This document shows, in pieces, positions 1 through 5,591 of a DNA stretch of 7,772 nucleotides (within the stretch, counting starts at the first letter, position 1; every line of letters begins with the position of its first letter). The translations under genes and the position numbers were made by a program. The DNA is from CAZABG01 sp964483465 (GTDB lineage: Bacteria > Chlamydiota > Chlamydiia > Chlamydiales > Parachlamydiaceae). The notes under the pieces were generated by a model. That model ran no database searches. It saw nothing but the letters and a program-made list of their open reading frames with translations, and was not told the origin of the DNA. Location: assembly GCA_964483465.1 (NCBI GenBank), contig CAZABG010000100.1, forward strand, positions 1 through 7,772. The letters are read 5' to 3'.

Positions 1-1
1 A

Positions 2-763
2 GCATATACCTCCTCAAGAAACCCAGAAGAAAATGAAAAGGTTTTGGAAGAAAATAGAGATAAATTATCAGAAGAAGAAATTACCAAATTAAGAAAAGGG
101 TTAAATGGATTTGGTTCCGGAATGTATATGACGCATCTTGATGCTGTTAACAGAAAGAATATGCGTTATCTTGTTAACAAGATAGCTTATGGAATTCCAT
201 ATCCAAATAAAACTGAATTAAATTATGCCTTAACTCTATACCAAAAATTTCTGGAGGATAGAGCTTGGGATTTAGAAGATGCTGATTTAAACGACATCTA
301 TTTTGATATGCTAGGTTCTGATCCACTAATATTAAACGCGCCTCCGACAGTTGAAAATCGTCCGCGAGTTAAATATGAAAATATTCATATAGAAGAAGGA
401 ATTCTATATGCCTCGGAGGATACAGGTGCTTATTGGCTTCCCGGCATTTTTATAACTAACAAAGAAGAAACGATCTCCTACGTATTTGATGGAACCGCCT
501 ATCAAGGCATTAACCATGCTACAAATGAAAAAACTAGCATAACCGGTGAAGAACTTCTTGAACAAATGAAAAAATTTGGTTTTGATCATATGAAAGATGA
601 ATATCTTCCTGTTTCAAAATCTATAAATTTAGATAAAGCTCTTCCCAATATTCATAATTGGTATAACGACGCAAGCATATCTCATAAAGTGATGGCTGTT
701 CTCTATAAGCTGAGCCTTAAATACGCTTTAATACCTTATATTGGATCAAATTTAACAAGCTAA
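2..763 (+). CDS. Gene A: degenerate paralogue of the His-Cys effector family, 5' end outside window
   Basis: The reading frame is open from base 2, so the gene very probably begins left of the window. The TTG at 44 is only the first start-like codon (residues below are counted from it). Residues 1-95 are charged and helical, and KLSEEEITKLRK matches QLSEEQAKEFRK of gene B. Residues 129-158 match the His box of genes B and C (WLPG, then SYVFDG), but Glu142 stands where the others have His and Asn157 where they have Asp. Near residues 206-226 a Trp followed by a hydrophobic helix matches the Cys box, with Ser211 at the Cys position. Function is unknown. By family resemblance it would be a non-catalytic relative of a cysteine-protease-like protein, possibly a secreted effector. 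The stop codon overlaps the ATG of a short downstream frame. No signal peptide can be judged because the N-terminus is missing. Confidence 0.75.
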   Translation, partial: AYTSSRNPEENEKVLEENRDKLSEEEITKLRKGLNGFGSGMYMTHLDAVNRKNMRYLVNKIAYGIPYPNKTELNYALTLYQKFLEDRAWDLEDADLNDIYFDMLGSDPLILNAPPTVENRPRVKYENIHIEEGILYASEDTGAYWLPGIFITNKEETISYVFDGTAYQGINHATNEKTSITGEELLEQMKKFGFDHMKDEYLPVSKSINLDKALPNIHNWYNDASISHKVMAVLYKLSLKYALIPYIGSNLTS

Positions 764-978
764 TGACAATTACAGGATTGAGTCCAAATCAATTTGAAGA
801 CCTATTATCTCCTAAGGATACCTTTTACGGGCTGCGGGAAATCACATTGTTATTTCGCCGTATCGTTCATTAGGTTTCTCATTGCGAATGGATTGATGAT
901 ACCGTCTTAGTAAATAAATTTAATGCTTATGTTAAAGAGGGCGGCGAGACTAATCCTAAAAGTACAGCATGTCTTTAA
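763..978 (+). pseudogene. Possible decayed short reading frame between genes A and B
   Basis: An ATG at 763 overlaps the stop of gene A by one base (TAATG). It opens a 36-codon frame beginning MTITGLSPNQFEDLL and ending at a TAG at 871-873. The same frame stays open past this stop for another 34 codons (it includes FNAYVKEGGETNPKST) to a TAA at 976-978, and overlaps the start of gene B in another frame. A single stop inside an otherwise readable frame suggests decayed coding sequence, perhaps once linking A to B. I recognise no family, and the frame is short enough to be chance. Confidence 0.2.
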
Positions 979-2437
979 ACAATTAATTGCACGATCCCAT
1001 AGAACAGAAGAAACCTCAAATATTCTCGATACTCTACGTAAAGAATTAAAAGTATATAGTTTTGTAAATTCACGATTTTCGCAAGAAATGTGGTCGATTG
1101 CCCGCGACAAGAGTCAATTTGATAATGACGCCCTTGAAAAGAACTTAGGACAGCTTTCAGAAGAGCAGGCAAAGGAATTCAGAAAACTATTCGAAGAATG
1201 CAAAGCAGATAAATCGGTTCTTAAGAAGGATATGCTACTAGCCTATATGACAAAAGTAGAAAAAGAAGCAATCGATTCCTTCAAAGATTATCTAAAAAAA
1301 ACCGTAGAAGATATTATTGAAGGTAAATATGCCTCACAAATTCATGAAAATGTTCGATTGATACGTGAGCATTTAGTTGCTTTTGGCTACATGGGGCTCG
1401 GACAAAACATCGATTCTTTTGGCAATACTCATGAAGTATATTATCCTTTAATGCGAATCATCGATCCTGATTACAAAACACCTATTGTAAAATTCCCCAT
1501 TCAATTCTGTGTAAAAGACAATCGTTTAATGGTTAAAAGATCTTTTAATGGCATCGAGAACCCTATTTTAGTCGCGGGATTCACTTTAAATTATAGAAAT
1601 CACTCTTCTTGTTACGTCTTTGATGGAAACCACTATGTATGCCTAGATAACCAAAAACTCGATTATCGTCTGCCTTCTATTTTCCACGACATGAAAAACT
1701 TGGCACGCGGCGATCTTGCAAAACTTGGCAGCTATAGAAAGATTAAAGCAGATGAATTATTAGAAGAGCCTTTTAGAAGTAACATTGGACAATTGCACCT
1801 TTTGCCTGATAATCCTGAAGAATTCCCAGCACCTTTAAAATGGAATGTGCCTAAGTGGGAAAGAAACAATTGCTTTTTAGCCTCAACGCTTCTACTCGCC
1901 TCACTGCATCATTTCTACAAGAAACAAGGCTTAGATACAGTCGTAAATCAACAGGATTCCCGCTTTCTGCCTGAACTATGGGGCTGCCTTGATAAAACCC
2001 CCTCTCCTATTTCGCGAGATTTGTGCGAAAATACAATGGCTATATTAAGAGAGGATGAAAAAGAGAAATTTTTAAAACTTGTCGAGAAGTTTAATGCCGA
2101 TTTAAGTAACGAGGCAAAAGACGAGTTAAGGTACTATTTACTTAGCCTCGAGCCTCAAACTGCCTACAATCGAGTTTATATCAAAAAATTATTCCTTGAT
2201 AAACAAAACGGCAACTTAAGCCCTGAAGATTTTGAACTAAAGATTCAGGAAATCGAAACGTATATAAAAAATCATAGCGGTAAAAGCATAGAGAGCGTAG
2301 CTGACGCCCATTACTGCTTAACCTATCTATTTAGTAGAGGTAAAGCCTATGAGCCTCCCTCAATGAATAGCTTTCCTTCCGGCTTGAATCAAAAAACCTG
2401 TATAGAACAAGCGCTTTCAGTGTTGATAAAAGAATAA
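923..2437 (+). CDS. Gene B: putative cysteine-protease-like effector with His-box before Cys-box plus an extra partial unit
   Basis: A 504-residue protein. Residues 1-45 are basic and amphipathic. Residues 50-160 form a charged helical region opened by SRF..EMW. Residues 215-243 form a His box (VAGFT, His227, CYVFDG, Asp242-Asn243). Residues 307-332 form a Cys box (W312-E-R-N-N-C317-F, then a Leu/Ala-rich helix). A second copy of the helical region follows from SRF..ELW (346) to about 450, with no second His box. The motifs resemble papain-like deubiquitinase boxes. The His, Asp/Asn, Cys order recalls clan CE (ULP1, SENP, ChlaDub), but the usual Gln before the Cys is not seen. Activity on ubiquitin or a similar modifier is inference. 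No membrane segment is evident, so a cytosolic or host-delivered protein is plausible. The start is uncertain: ATG at 923 or 929, neither with a Shine-Dalgarno sequence, and a stop lies in frame at 911. It is convergent with gene D. Confidence 0.8.
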   Translation: MLMLKRAARLILKVQHVFKQLIARSHRTEETSNILDTLRKELKVYSFVNSRFSQEMWSIARDKSQFDNDALEKNLGQLSEEQAKEFRKLFEECKADKSVLKKDMLLAYMTKVEKEAIDSFKDYLKKTVEDIIEGKYASQIHENVRLIREHLVAFGYMGLGQNIDSFGNTHEVYYPLMRIIDPDYKTPIVKFPIQFCVKDNRLMVKRSFNGIENPILVAGFTLNYRNHSSCYVFDGNHYVCLDNQKLDYRLPSIFHDMKNLARGDLAKLGSYRKIKADELLEEPFRSNIGQLHLLPDNPEEFPAPLKWNVPKWERNNCFLASTLLLASLHHFYKKQGLDTVVNQQDSRFLPELWGCLDKTPSPISRDLCENTMAILREDEKEKFLKLVEKFNADLSNEAKDELRYYLLSLEPQTAYNRVYIKKLFLDKQNGNLSPEDFELKIQEIETYIKNHSGKSIESVADAHYCLTYLFSRGKAYEPPSMNSFPSGLNQKTCIEQALSVLIKE

Positions 2438-2439
2438 AA

Positions 2440-2471
2440 AGGATCACCTTAATTAAAATTAAGATGATCCT
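2440..2471 (-). terminator. Hairpin terminator for the E-D pair, shared with the end of gene B
   Basis: Stems at 2440-2453 and 2458-2471 pair over 14 positions with one mismatch. That mismatch becomes a G-U pair in minus-strand RNA. The loop has four bases. On the minus strand the hairpin is followed at once by TTTTTATTCTTTTATC, a good U-tract, so intrinsic termination of the minus-strand genes is well supported. On the plus strand no U-run follows, so it would act only weakly for gene B. Confidence 0.8.
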
Positions 2472-2477
2472 ATGAAT

Positions 2478-2948
2478 TTAGATGATATCGATATTGAAGT
2501 GCGGCAAGAAGACCATAACGTTCGTTTTATTTACATCAAATAACGAGTCATCGCCAATGGCTAAGCGGATACCGTAGAAAATCGCGTTCAAGAAAACGAG
2601 TGAAATAACGACAGGATTTCCAATTAAAAGAGCCACAACGCCTGTGCCGATAATGGCAATGCCGCCGCGTATAAACTCTTCGCGGAATTTAAGCTCGCGC
2701 GGATCATTCAGGATGGCTTTAAAGACTGGCGATACGGCAGCGTGAAGAAGGGTAGCTGTCGCAGAGAGCGCTCCAAAAACAAGACCATGGATTGGATTTG
2801 CGGTTAATAGCGTATCCACAACAAACATCACTGCAAAGCTTTTTACGACCTGTTTTGCTGAATTTTTAGGGATATTATCAACGTAGCTTGCACCAAATCT
2901 TTGAACAGACGATGCATAGCTCGATACGGTATTAGTAAATGATGTCAT
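2478..2948 (-). CDS. Gene D: small protein with two long hydrophobic segments, candidate inclusion-membrane type
   Basis: A 156-residue protein with a Ser/Thr-rich N-terminus (residues 1-30) and no classical cleavable signal peptide. Two extended hydrophobic stretches, about 34-80 and 95-132, are each long enough for a pair of membrane helices with a tight turn (TANPIHG and IGNPVV lie near the middles). A charged link (NDPRELKFREEF, 81-92) separates them. Chlamydial inclusion-membrane (Inc) proteins are known by such bilobed hydrophobic segments and N-terminal type III secretion signals. Assignment to that class is inference from hydrophobic pattern alone. Its start overlaps the stop of gene E by four bases (ATGA), so the two are probably translated together. 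An AAAGGAAAA sequence lies just upstream. A hairpin terminator follows the stop. Confidence 0.75.
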   Translation of the reverse strand: MTSFTNTVSSYASSVQRFGASYVDNIPKNSAKQVVKSFAVMFVVDTLLTANPIHGLVFGALSATATLLHAAVSPVFKAILNDPRELKFREEFIRGGIAIIGTGVVALLIGNPVVISLVFLNAIFYGIRLAIGDDSLFDVNKTNVMVFLPHFNIDII

Positions 2949-3463
2949 GAATTTTCCTTTATAACTTTTAGATCAACTATAATGGCTCCCGATTCGCCTT
3001 GCACTGTGCCATATGAATCAATATAAATTTTTCTAAATTGATAAGTAAGTTTGTCTATTGCTTTGAGCACAGCTTGATAGTCTGAATCGCAAGTCGCTTT
3101 ACGTAGATGAATAAACTCCTCTACAATAAAGGATGTAAATAATAGGGAAGATAAGGACTCGCAAGCAAAGCCATTTGAATTCTTAACTCCGACATATACG
3201 GATTTTACAGAAATTTTTTCTTGTTCGTTATGGGCAATTAATGAAGGAACGCCGCATAATTTGACACCAAGACCGATTAAAGCTAAGGCTCCGAATAGCG
3301 GGTATGCAAAAATGCCGGTCGCAATATGAACGATCGTTAAAGCAACCTTTTTCCAGCCTGTACCTTTTTCGGAAAAATAGCCGTTATAAGCCTTCAATGG
3401 CTGAGTTAAGAAATCCCCGTATAAATCGGGTGTTTTGTATAAATTTTTAATTGTTGTTGTCAT
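2945..3463 (-). CDS. Gene E: small protein with one bilobed hydrophobic hairpin, candidate inclusion-membrane type
   Basis: A 172-residue protein of unknown family. Residues 1-37 are polar with several Thr, Tyr and Lys and no cleavable signal. Residues 38-77 form a continuous hydrophobic stretch broken by a Tyr-Pro turn near 54-55, the shape expected of two membrane helices joined by a short loop. The rest (78-172) is mostly soluble and mixed in charge. The pattern matches chlamydial Inc proteins, which are type III secreted and sit in the host vacuole membrane; this is inference. It is the first gene of a two-gene minus-strand unit with gene D (4-base overlap). A promoter-like TTGCCT-17-TATGCT ends nine bases before the ATG, leaving almost no leader, and no Shine-Dalgarno is seen. 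No later Met could serve as an alternative start before the hydrophobic segment. Confidence 0.75.
   Translation of the reverse strand: MTTTIKNLYKTPDLYGDFLTQPLKAYNGYFSEKGTGWKKVALTIVHIATGIFAYPLFGALALIGLGVKLCGVPSLIAHNEQEKISVKSVYVGVKNSNGFACESLSSLLFTSFIVEEFIHLRKATCDSDYQAVLKAIDKLTYQFRKIYIDSYGTVQGESGAIIVDLKVIKENS
2953..2960 (-). promoter_or_regulatory. Ribosome binding site of gene D
   Basis: Read on the minus strand, AAAGGAAA lies four bases before the ATG at 2948, inside the end of gene E. This supports the chosen start and independent initiation in addition to coupling through the ATGA overlap. Confidence 0.55.
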
Positions 3464-3472
3464 TGGCTTTAA

Positions 3473-3501
3473 AGCATATCATAATTTAACTACAGAGGCA
3501 A
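3473..3501 (-). promoter_or_regulatory. Promoter of the E-D unit
   Basis: On the minus strand, TTGCCT (3496-3501) and TATGCT (3473-3478) are separated by exactly 17 bases, close to the housekeeping sigma consensus. Transcription would begin about three bases before the gene E start codon. Confidence 0.5.
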
Positions 3502-3506
3502 TAATC

Positions 3507-3538
3507 TTAACGTAATCTTAATAATTTAATTATATAAT
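3507..3538 (+). promoter_or_regulatory. Promoter of gene C
   Basis: TATAAT at 3533-3538 is a perfect -10 match only six bases before the gene C ATG. The -35 is weak: TTAACG at 3507-3512 lies 18 bases from an overlapping TATATA (3531-3536), or 20 from TATAAT. The surroundings are very AT-rich, so chance matches are possible. It diverges from the gene E promoter within an 81-base intergenic gap. Confidence 0.4.
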
Positions 3539-3544
3539 AGATCT

Positions 3545-4606
3545 ATGCTAGTCATTCTAAATCCGATTAATAGTTTATTTAACTCCTTTGAACCCTCTTT
3601 AAACCGGCTTACAGCTCTATTTAAAAGCTTATTGGAAACCCTAACTTCATGCTGGGGTAATAGAAAAGCAGCGCCAATTGAAACCCCTACAGAAACCGCA
3701 GAAAAAGTAGATAAAACTTTTAAAAAAGCCGTTTTAGATCAAAAACAGACCGAAACCCCCATCGAGACCGCAAAAAAAGTAGACAGAACTTCTAAAGAAG
3801 CCGTTTTGGAAAAAAAACCGTTTCATGAATCGCGCTTCCCAAAAGCTTTGTGGGACCTTGCTGCGGGCGTTGAGCAAAACGATCTTACCTTTATCGAAAC
3901 CGTCGAAAAATCTCTAAGCGAGTCAGACAAGCTTGAACTAAGAGCTCAAATCAATAAGAAAAACAAAAGAGAATTCATTGCCTTCTTGAGAAAGCTTGAT
4001 AACTTTGATGATCGCTTAAATTACTTAAAATCCCTTCTAAATCAAATTCGATCAGGACAAATAACACGAGAAGAGCTAAAGCTCGCCGTAAGGGAAATCA
4101 GGGAATACTTTATCAACCGTTCTTCCAATTTTACAAAAAATACAGGCCAAGAAAAAGGCGGCATAGTTGAGCCTTTTGTAGGTGAATTTAGGGAACCTTT
4201 ATTTGGTCCTTATCCAAGCACAAGCGATATATATGAATTGAAAGAGGGACGTATAATCAATCACACCTATGAGAATCAAGGACGAACAAAAATTTCCGCT
4301 TGGGTTGCAGGCTTTACGTTTCAAGAAGGCGGCCATGCTGTCGCCTATGTTTACACGAAAGAGGGGTTTGTTAAGTTTGATAACTTAAATGCGAATAGCA
4401 CCCTTCATACAAACAAAGAGATTAGCGAATTATTGTTGAGCGTCCCTCAAGATGTTTTGACGCTATTGAAATTCCCTCTAAATGAAAACACAAATTGCAT
4501 TCCCGATGCAAAATCTTGGATTACTCCTACATGGGAGAAAAATAACTGCTTTGCAGCAGCGTCTTTAATGTTCCTCGCTACTTGTCAACACTATCAAAAA
4601 GAATAG
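3545..4606 (+). CDS. Gene C: paralogue with intact His, Asp-Asn and Cys, truncated after the Cys box by a mobile element
   Basis: A 353-residue protein. Residues 1-40 are hydrophobic-polar and carry the only start in frame. Residues 46-93 are two 24-residue repeats. Residues 94-195 are the charged helical region opened by ESRFPKALW. Residues 252-282 form the His box (WVAGFTFQ, GGH264, AYVYTKEGFVKFD279-N280). Residues 325-350 form the Cys box (PTWEKNNC335F and a hydrophobic helix). The His-to-Cys distance of 71 is close to that in clan CE proteases such as ULP1 or ChlaDub, while the motif wording resembles ubiquitin-specific protease boxes. Protease or deubiquitinase activity is inference. The TAG stop lies inside the left terminal repeat of a palindromic element, and the matching region of gene B continues well past this point, so the 3' end was probably lost. 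No Shine-Dalgarno is seen, and a TATAAT sits just before the ATG. Confidence 0.75.
   Translation: MLVILNPINSLFNSFEPSLNRLTALFKSLLETLTSCWGNRKAAPIETPTETAEKVDKTFKKAVLDQKQTETPIETAKKVDRTSKEAVLEKKPFHESRFPKALWDLAAGVEQNDLTFIETVEKSLSESDKLELRAQINKKNKREFIAFLRKLDNFDDRLNYLKSLLNQIRSGQITREELKLAVREIREYFINRSSNFTKNTGQEKGGIVEPFVGEFREPLFGPYPSTSDIYELKEGRIINHTYENQGRTKISAWVAGFTFQEGGHAVAYVYTKEGFVKFDNLNANSTLHTNKEISELLLSVPQDVLTLLKFPLNENTNCIPDAKSWITPTWEKNNCFAAASLMFLATCQHYQKE
3680..3823 (+). repeat. Two tandem 72-base coding repeats in gene C
   Basis: Units at 3680-3751 and 3752-3823 encode 24 residues each with the shared pattern ETP.ETA.KVD.T.K.AVL. They are rich in Lys, Glu and Thr and sit between the N-terminus and the helical region, as a flexible or coiled linker would. 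Genes A and B show no such repeat. Confidence 0.85.
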
Positions 4607-4768
4607 ACTTCTTTCAAAATTCGCTTTGGTTGATAAAAATGGAATTTTTGTGCAGATTTGTTGCAAAATTTTGAGAGCATATGCGGACATATGGTCGAAA
4701 AATTTTCCGATAAAGCTGCCAAAAAGAGCAATTTTAGCGACCTAATGGAATTTCGAAAGAAGTCTATT
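4602..4768. mobile_element. Palindromic miniature inverted-repeat element (MITE-like)
   Basis: The ends 4602-4622 and 4748-4768 are inverted copies of AATAGACTTCTTTCRAAATTC, matching at 20 of 21 positions. The symmetry continues inward imperfectly to a centre near 4685 (CATATG CGGA CATATG), so the whole 167 bases can fold as one long hairpin. No transposase frame fits inside. TA stands at both outer edges of the GACTTC repeats, consistent with a TA target duplication as made by IS630/mariner-like or some IS5-like enzymes; the parent family cannot be fixed here. The left end supplies the stop codon of gene C and the right end lies 11 bases from the gene F stop, so it sits between convergent genes and could also end transcription from both sides. 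Confidence 0.8.
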
Positions 4769-4779
4769 GAAAAGCTAAA

Positions 4780-5316
4780 TCATCCTTTTATCAAATACCA
4801 ACTTAAGCGGTTGCCGATGTGAAGAATGGGACGGCTTGCGATGGTGTTGAAAAGCGTCATAATACGCAGTGATTTATTCCACCCTTCGTTTTCCACTTCT
4901 CGATTGTTAGCTTTTAATATATCACAGATAGTTTGTATGGCTAATGGAAGAGCCATCAAAAGGGCGATGAAACTAATGATGTGTCTCGGATGCCAGGGAT
5001 TAGACATAAAAATCGTGTAGGGACCAAATAAAGCCTCGATTTGCTCTGTTTCAAAAAAGATATAGGTAAAATGAGAGATAATGAAAATTCCGGGTCGAGT
5101 GACAGATGCGCTTAGGAGGAGAGAAAATTTAGAGATAAGAACTAAATTTGAAGTGTTTTTGAATCCATTTTGAGTAAACAAGAGGACTTCTCGAACTCCA
5201 AAAAGAAAGGTGATCCAGCCAAACATTTCTTTTATAGCTTCTTTTATTGGCGGCTGATTAATTAACCAATAAATATGATCAAACGGGTTTATAATTATGC
5301 TGAAATCAAGAAGCAT
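4780..5316 (-). CDS. Gene F: unrecognised membrane protein with two related halves
   Basis: A 178-residue hydrophobic protein. Hydrophobic segments lie near 31-48, 60-89 and 112-134, and a weaker one near 150-175. Two stretches look alike 88 residues apart: SASVTRPGIFIISHFTYIFF (69-88) and NTIASRPILHIGNRLSWYLI (157-176), each preceded by a polar link and a Leu-rich helix. This suggests an internal duplication. The motif NPWHPRHIISF (106-116) sits between the halves. I do not recognise the family; an inner-membrane or inclusion-membrane protein is possible. It is convergent with gene C and its stop lies 11 bases beyond the palindromic element, so its C-terminus may also have been changed by that insertion. 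No Shine-Dalgarno precedes the ATG. The AT-rich antisense frame at 4826-5020 is not treated as a gene. Confidence 0.65.
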   Translation of the reverse strand: MLLDFSIIINPFDHIYWLINQPPIKEAIKEMFGWITFLFGVREVLLFTQNGFKNTSNLVLISKFSLLLSASVTRPGIFIISHFTYIFFETEQIEALFGPYTIFMSNPWHPRHIISFIALLMALPLAIQTICDILKANNREVENEGWNKSLRIMTLFNTIASRPILHIGNRLSWYLIKG

Positions 5317-5322
5317 AATAGA

Positions 5323-5351
5323 ATAATAACAATTTCGACTATTATTCTAAA
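5323..5351 (-). promoter_or_regulatory. Possible promoter of gene F
   Basis: On the minus strand, TTTAGA (5346-5351) and TATTAT (5323-5328) are 17 bases apart, and the -10 ends six bases before the ATG. The -35 match is moderate and the region is AT-rich, so this is tentative. Confidence 0.3.
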
Positions 5352-5362
5352 TAGTCAAAATT
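5331..5362. repeat. Inverted repeat between divergent gene F and rpmG
   Basis: Arms 5331-5343 and 5350-5362 (AATTT.GACTATT against AATAGTC.AAATT) pair at 12 of 13 positions around a six-base loop. It overlaps the possible gene F promoter and lies just upstream of the rpmG promoter region, so it may be an operator-like site. No U-run follows it, which argues against an intrinsic terminator. Confidence 0.45.
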
Positions 5363-5366
5363 TTGC

Positions 5367-5394
5367 TTTACATCCATTCTCAGGTTGCTAGGAA
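5367..5394 (+). promoter_or_regulatory. Possible promoter of the rpmG-lolC/E-lolD operon
   Basis: TTTACA (5367-5372) lies 16 bases before TAGGAA (5389-5394). The -35 is good and the -10 weak. It would give a leader of roughly 35-40 bases before rpmG, which fits a gene with a clear ribosome binding site. Confidence 0.3.
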
Positions 5395-5427
5395 TAAGGA
5401 CGATCCGTTATCATATTGTATTATTTT

Positions 5428-5431
5428 GGAG
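5428..5431 (+). promoter_or_regulatory. Ribosome binding site that fixes the rpmG start
   Basis: GGAG lies seven bases before the ATG at 5439. It decides against the longer in-frame start at 5385, whose extra 18 residues are unlike any bL33 N-terminus. It is one of the few clear Shine-Dalgarno sites in the window. Confidence 0.75.
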
Positions 5432-5438
5432 AACTATC

Positions 5439-5591
5439 ATGGCCAGCAAACGTGAAAACATCAAATTGAAATCGGAAGCAGGGACCTACGTCTATTCCGA
5501 GAAGAATAAGAGCAATACCCCGGACCGTATTACTTTAAAAAAATACTGCCCTAAGCAACGCAAGCACGTAGAGTTTAAAGAAACGAAATAA
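5439..5591 (+). CDS. rpmG: 50S ribosomal protein bL33
   Basis: A 50-residue basic protein with the usual bL33 layout: MASKRENIKLKSEAGT at the start, the YVYSEKNK strand, then ITLKKYCPKQRKHVEFKE, which matches the family's typical LKKYDP..RKHV.FKE ending. Length is normal for the family. It binds 23S rRNA near the tRNA exit region of the large subunit. Only one Cys (residue 37) is present, so it is the zinc-free form without the paired CxxC motifs. The start at 5439 is chosen from the family's N-terminus and the GGAG site. Its stop overlaps the start of the permease gene by one base (TAATG). As I recall, the same gene order occurs in Chlamydia (CT150-CT152). Confidence 0.93.
   Translation: MASKRENIKLKSEAGTYVYSEKNKSNTPDRITLKKYCPKQRKHVEFKETK

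Noticed and set aside
33..92. ATG at 33 as the start of a first gene
   Set aside because: That frame runs into a stop after about 19 codons, whereas the gene A frame is open from base 2.
923..4606. Canonical ubiquitin-specific protease order, with a Cys box pairing with the His box of a following unit
   Set aside because: Possible for tandem units, but no single gene here contains Cys box followed by His box: gene B stops before a second His box and gene C lacks an upstream Cys box. His-then-Cys within one unit is simpler.
4826..5020. Plus-strand frame of 64 codons inside gene F
   Set aside because: It is the antisense shadow of gene F, with no ribosome binding site and no recognisable motif.
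5385..5438. Longer rpmG start giving 18 extra N-terminal residues
   Set aside because: The bL33 family begins at the MASK sequence, and a GGAG site lies at the right distance before 5439; the extra residues overlap the putative leader.
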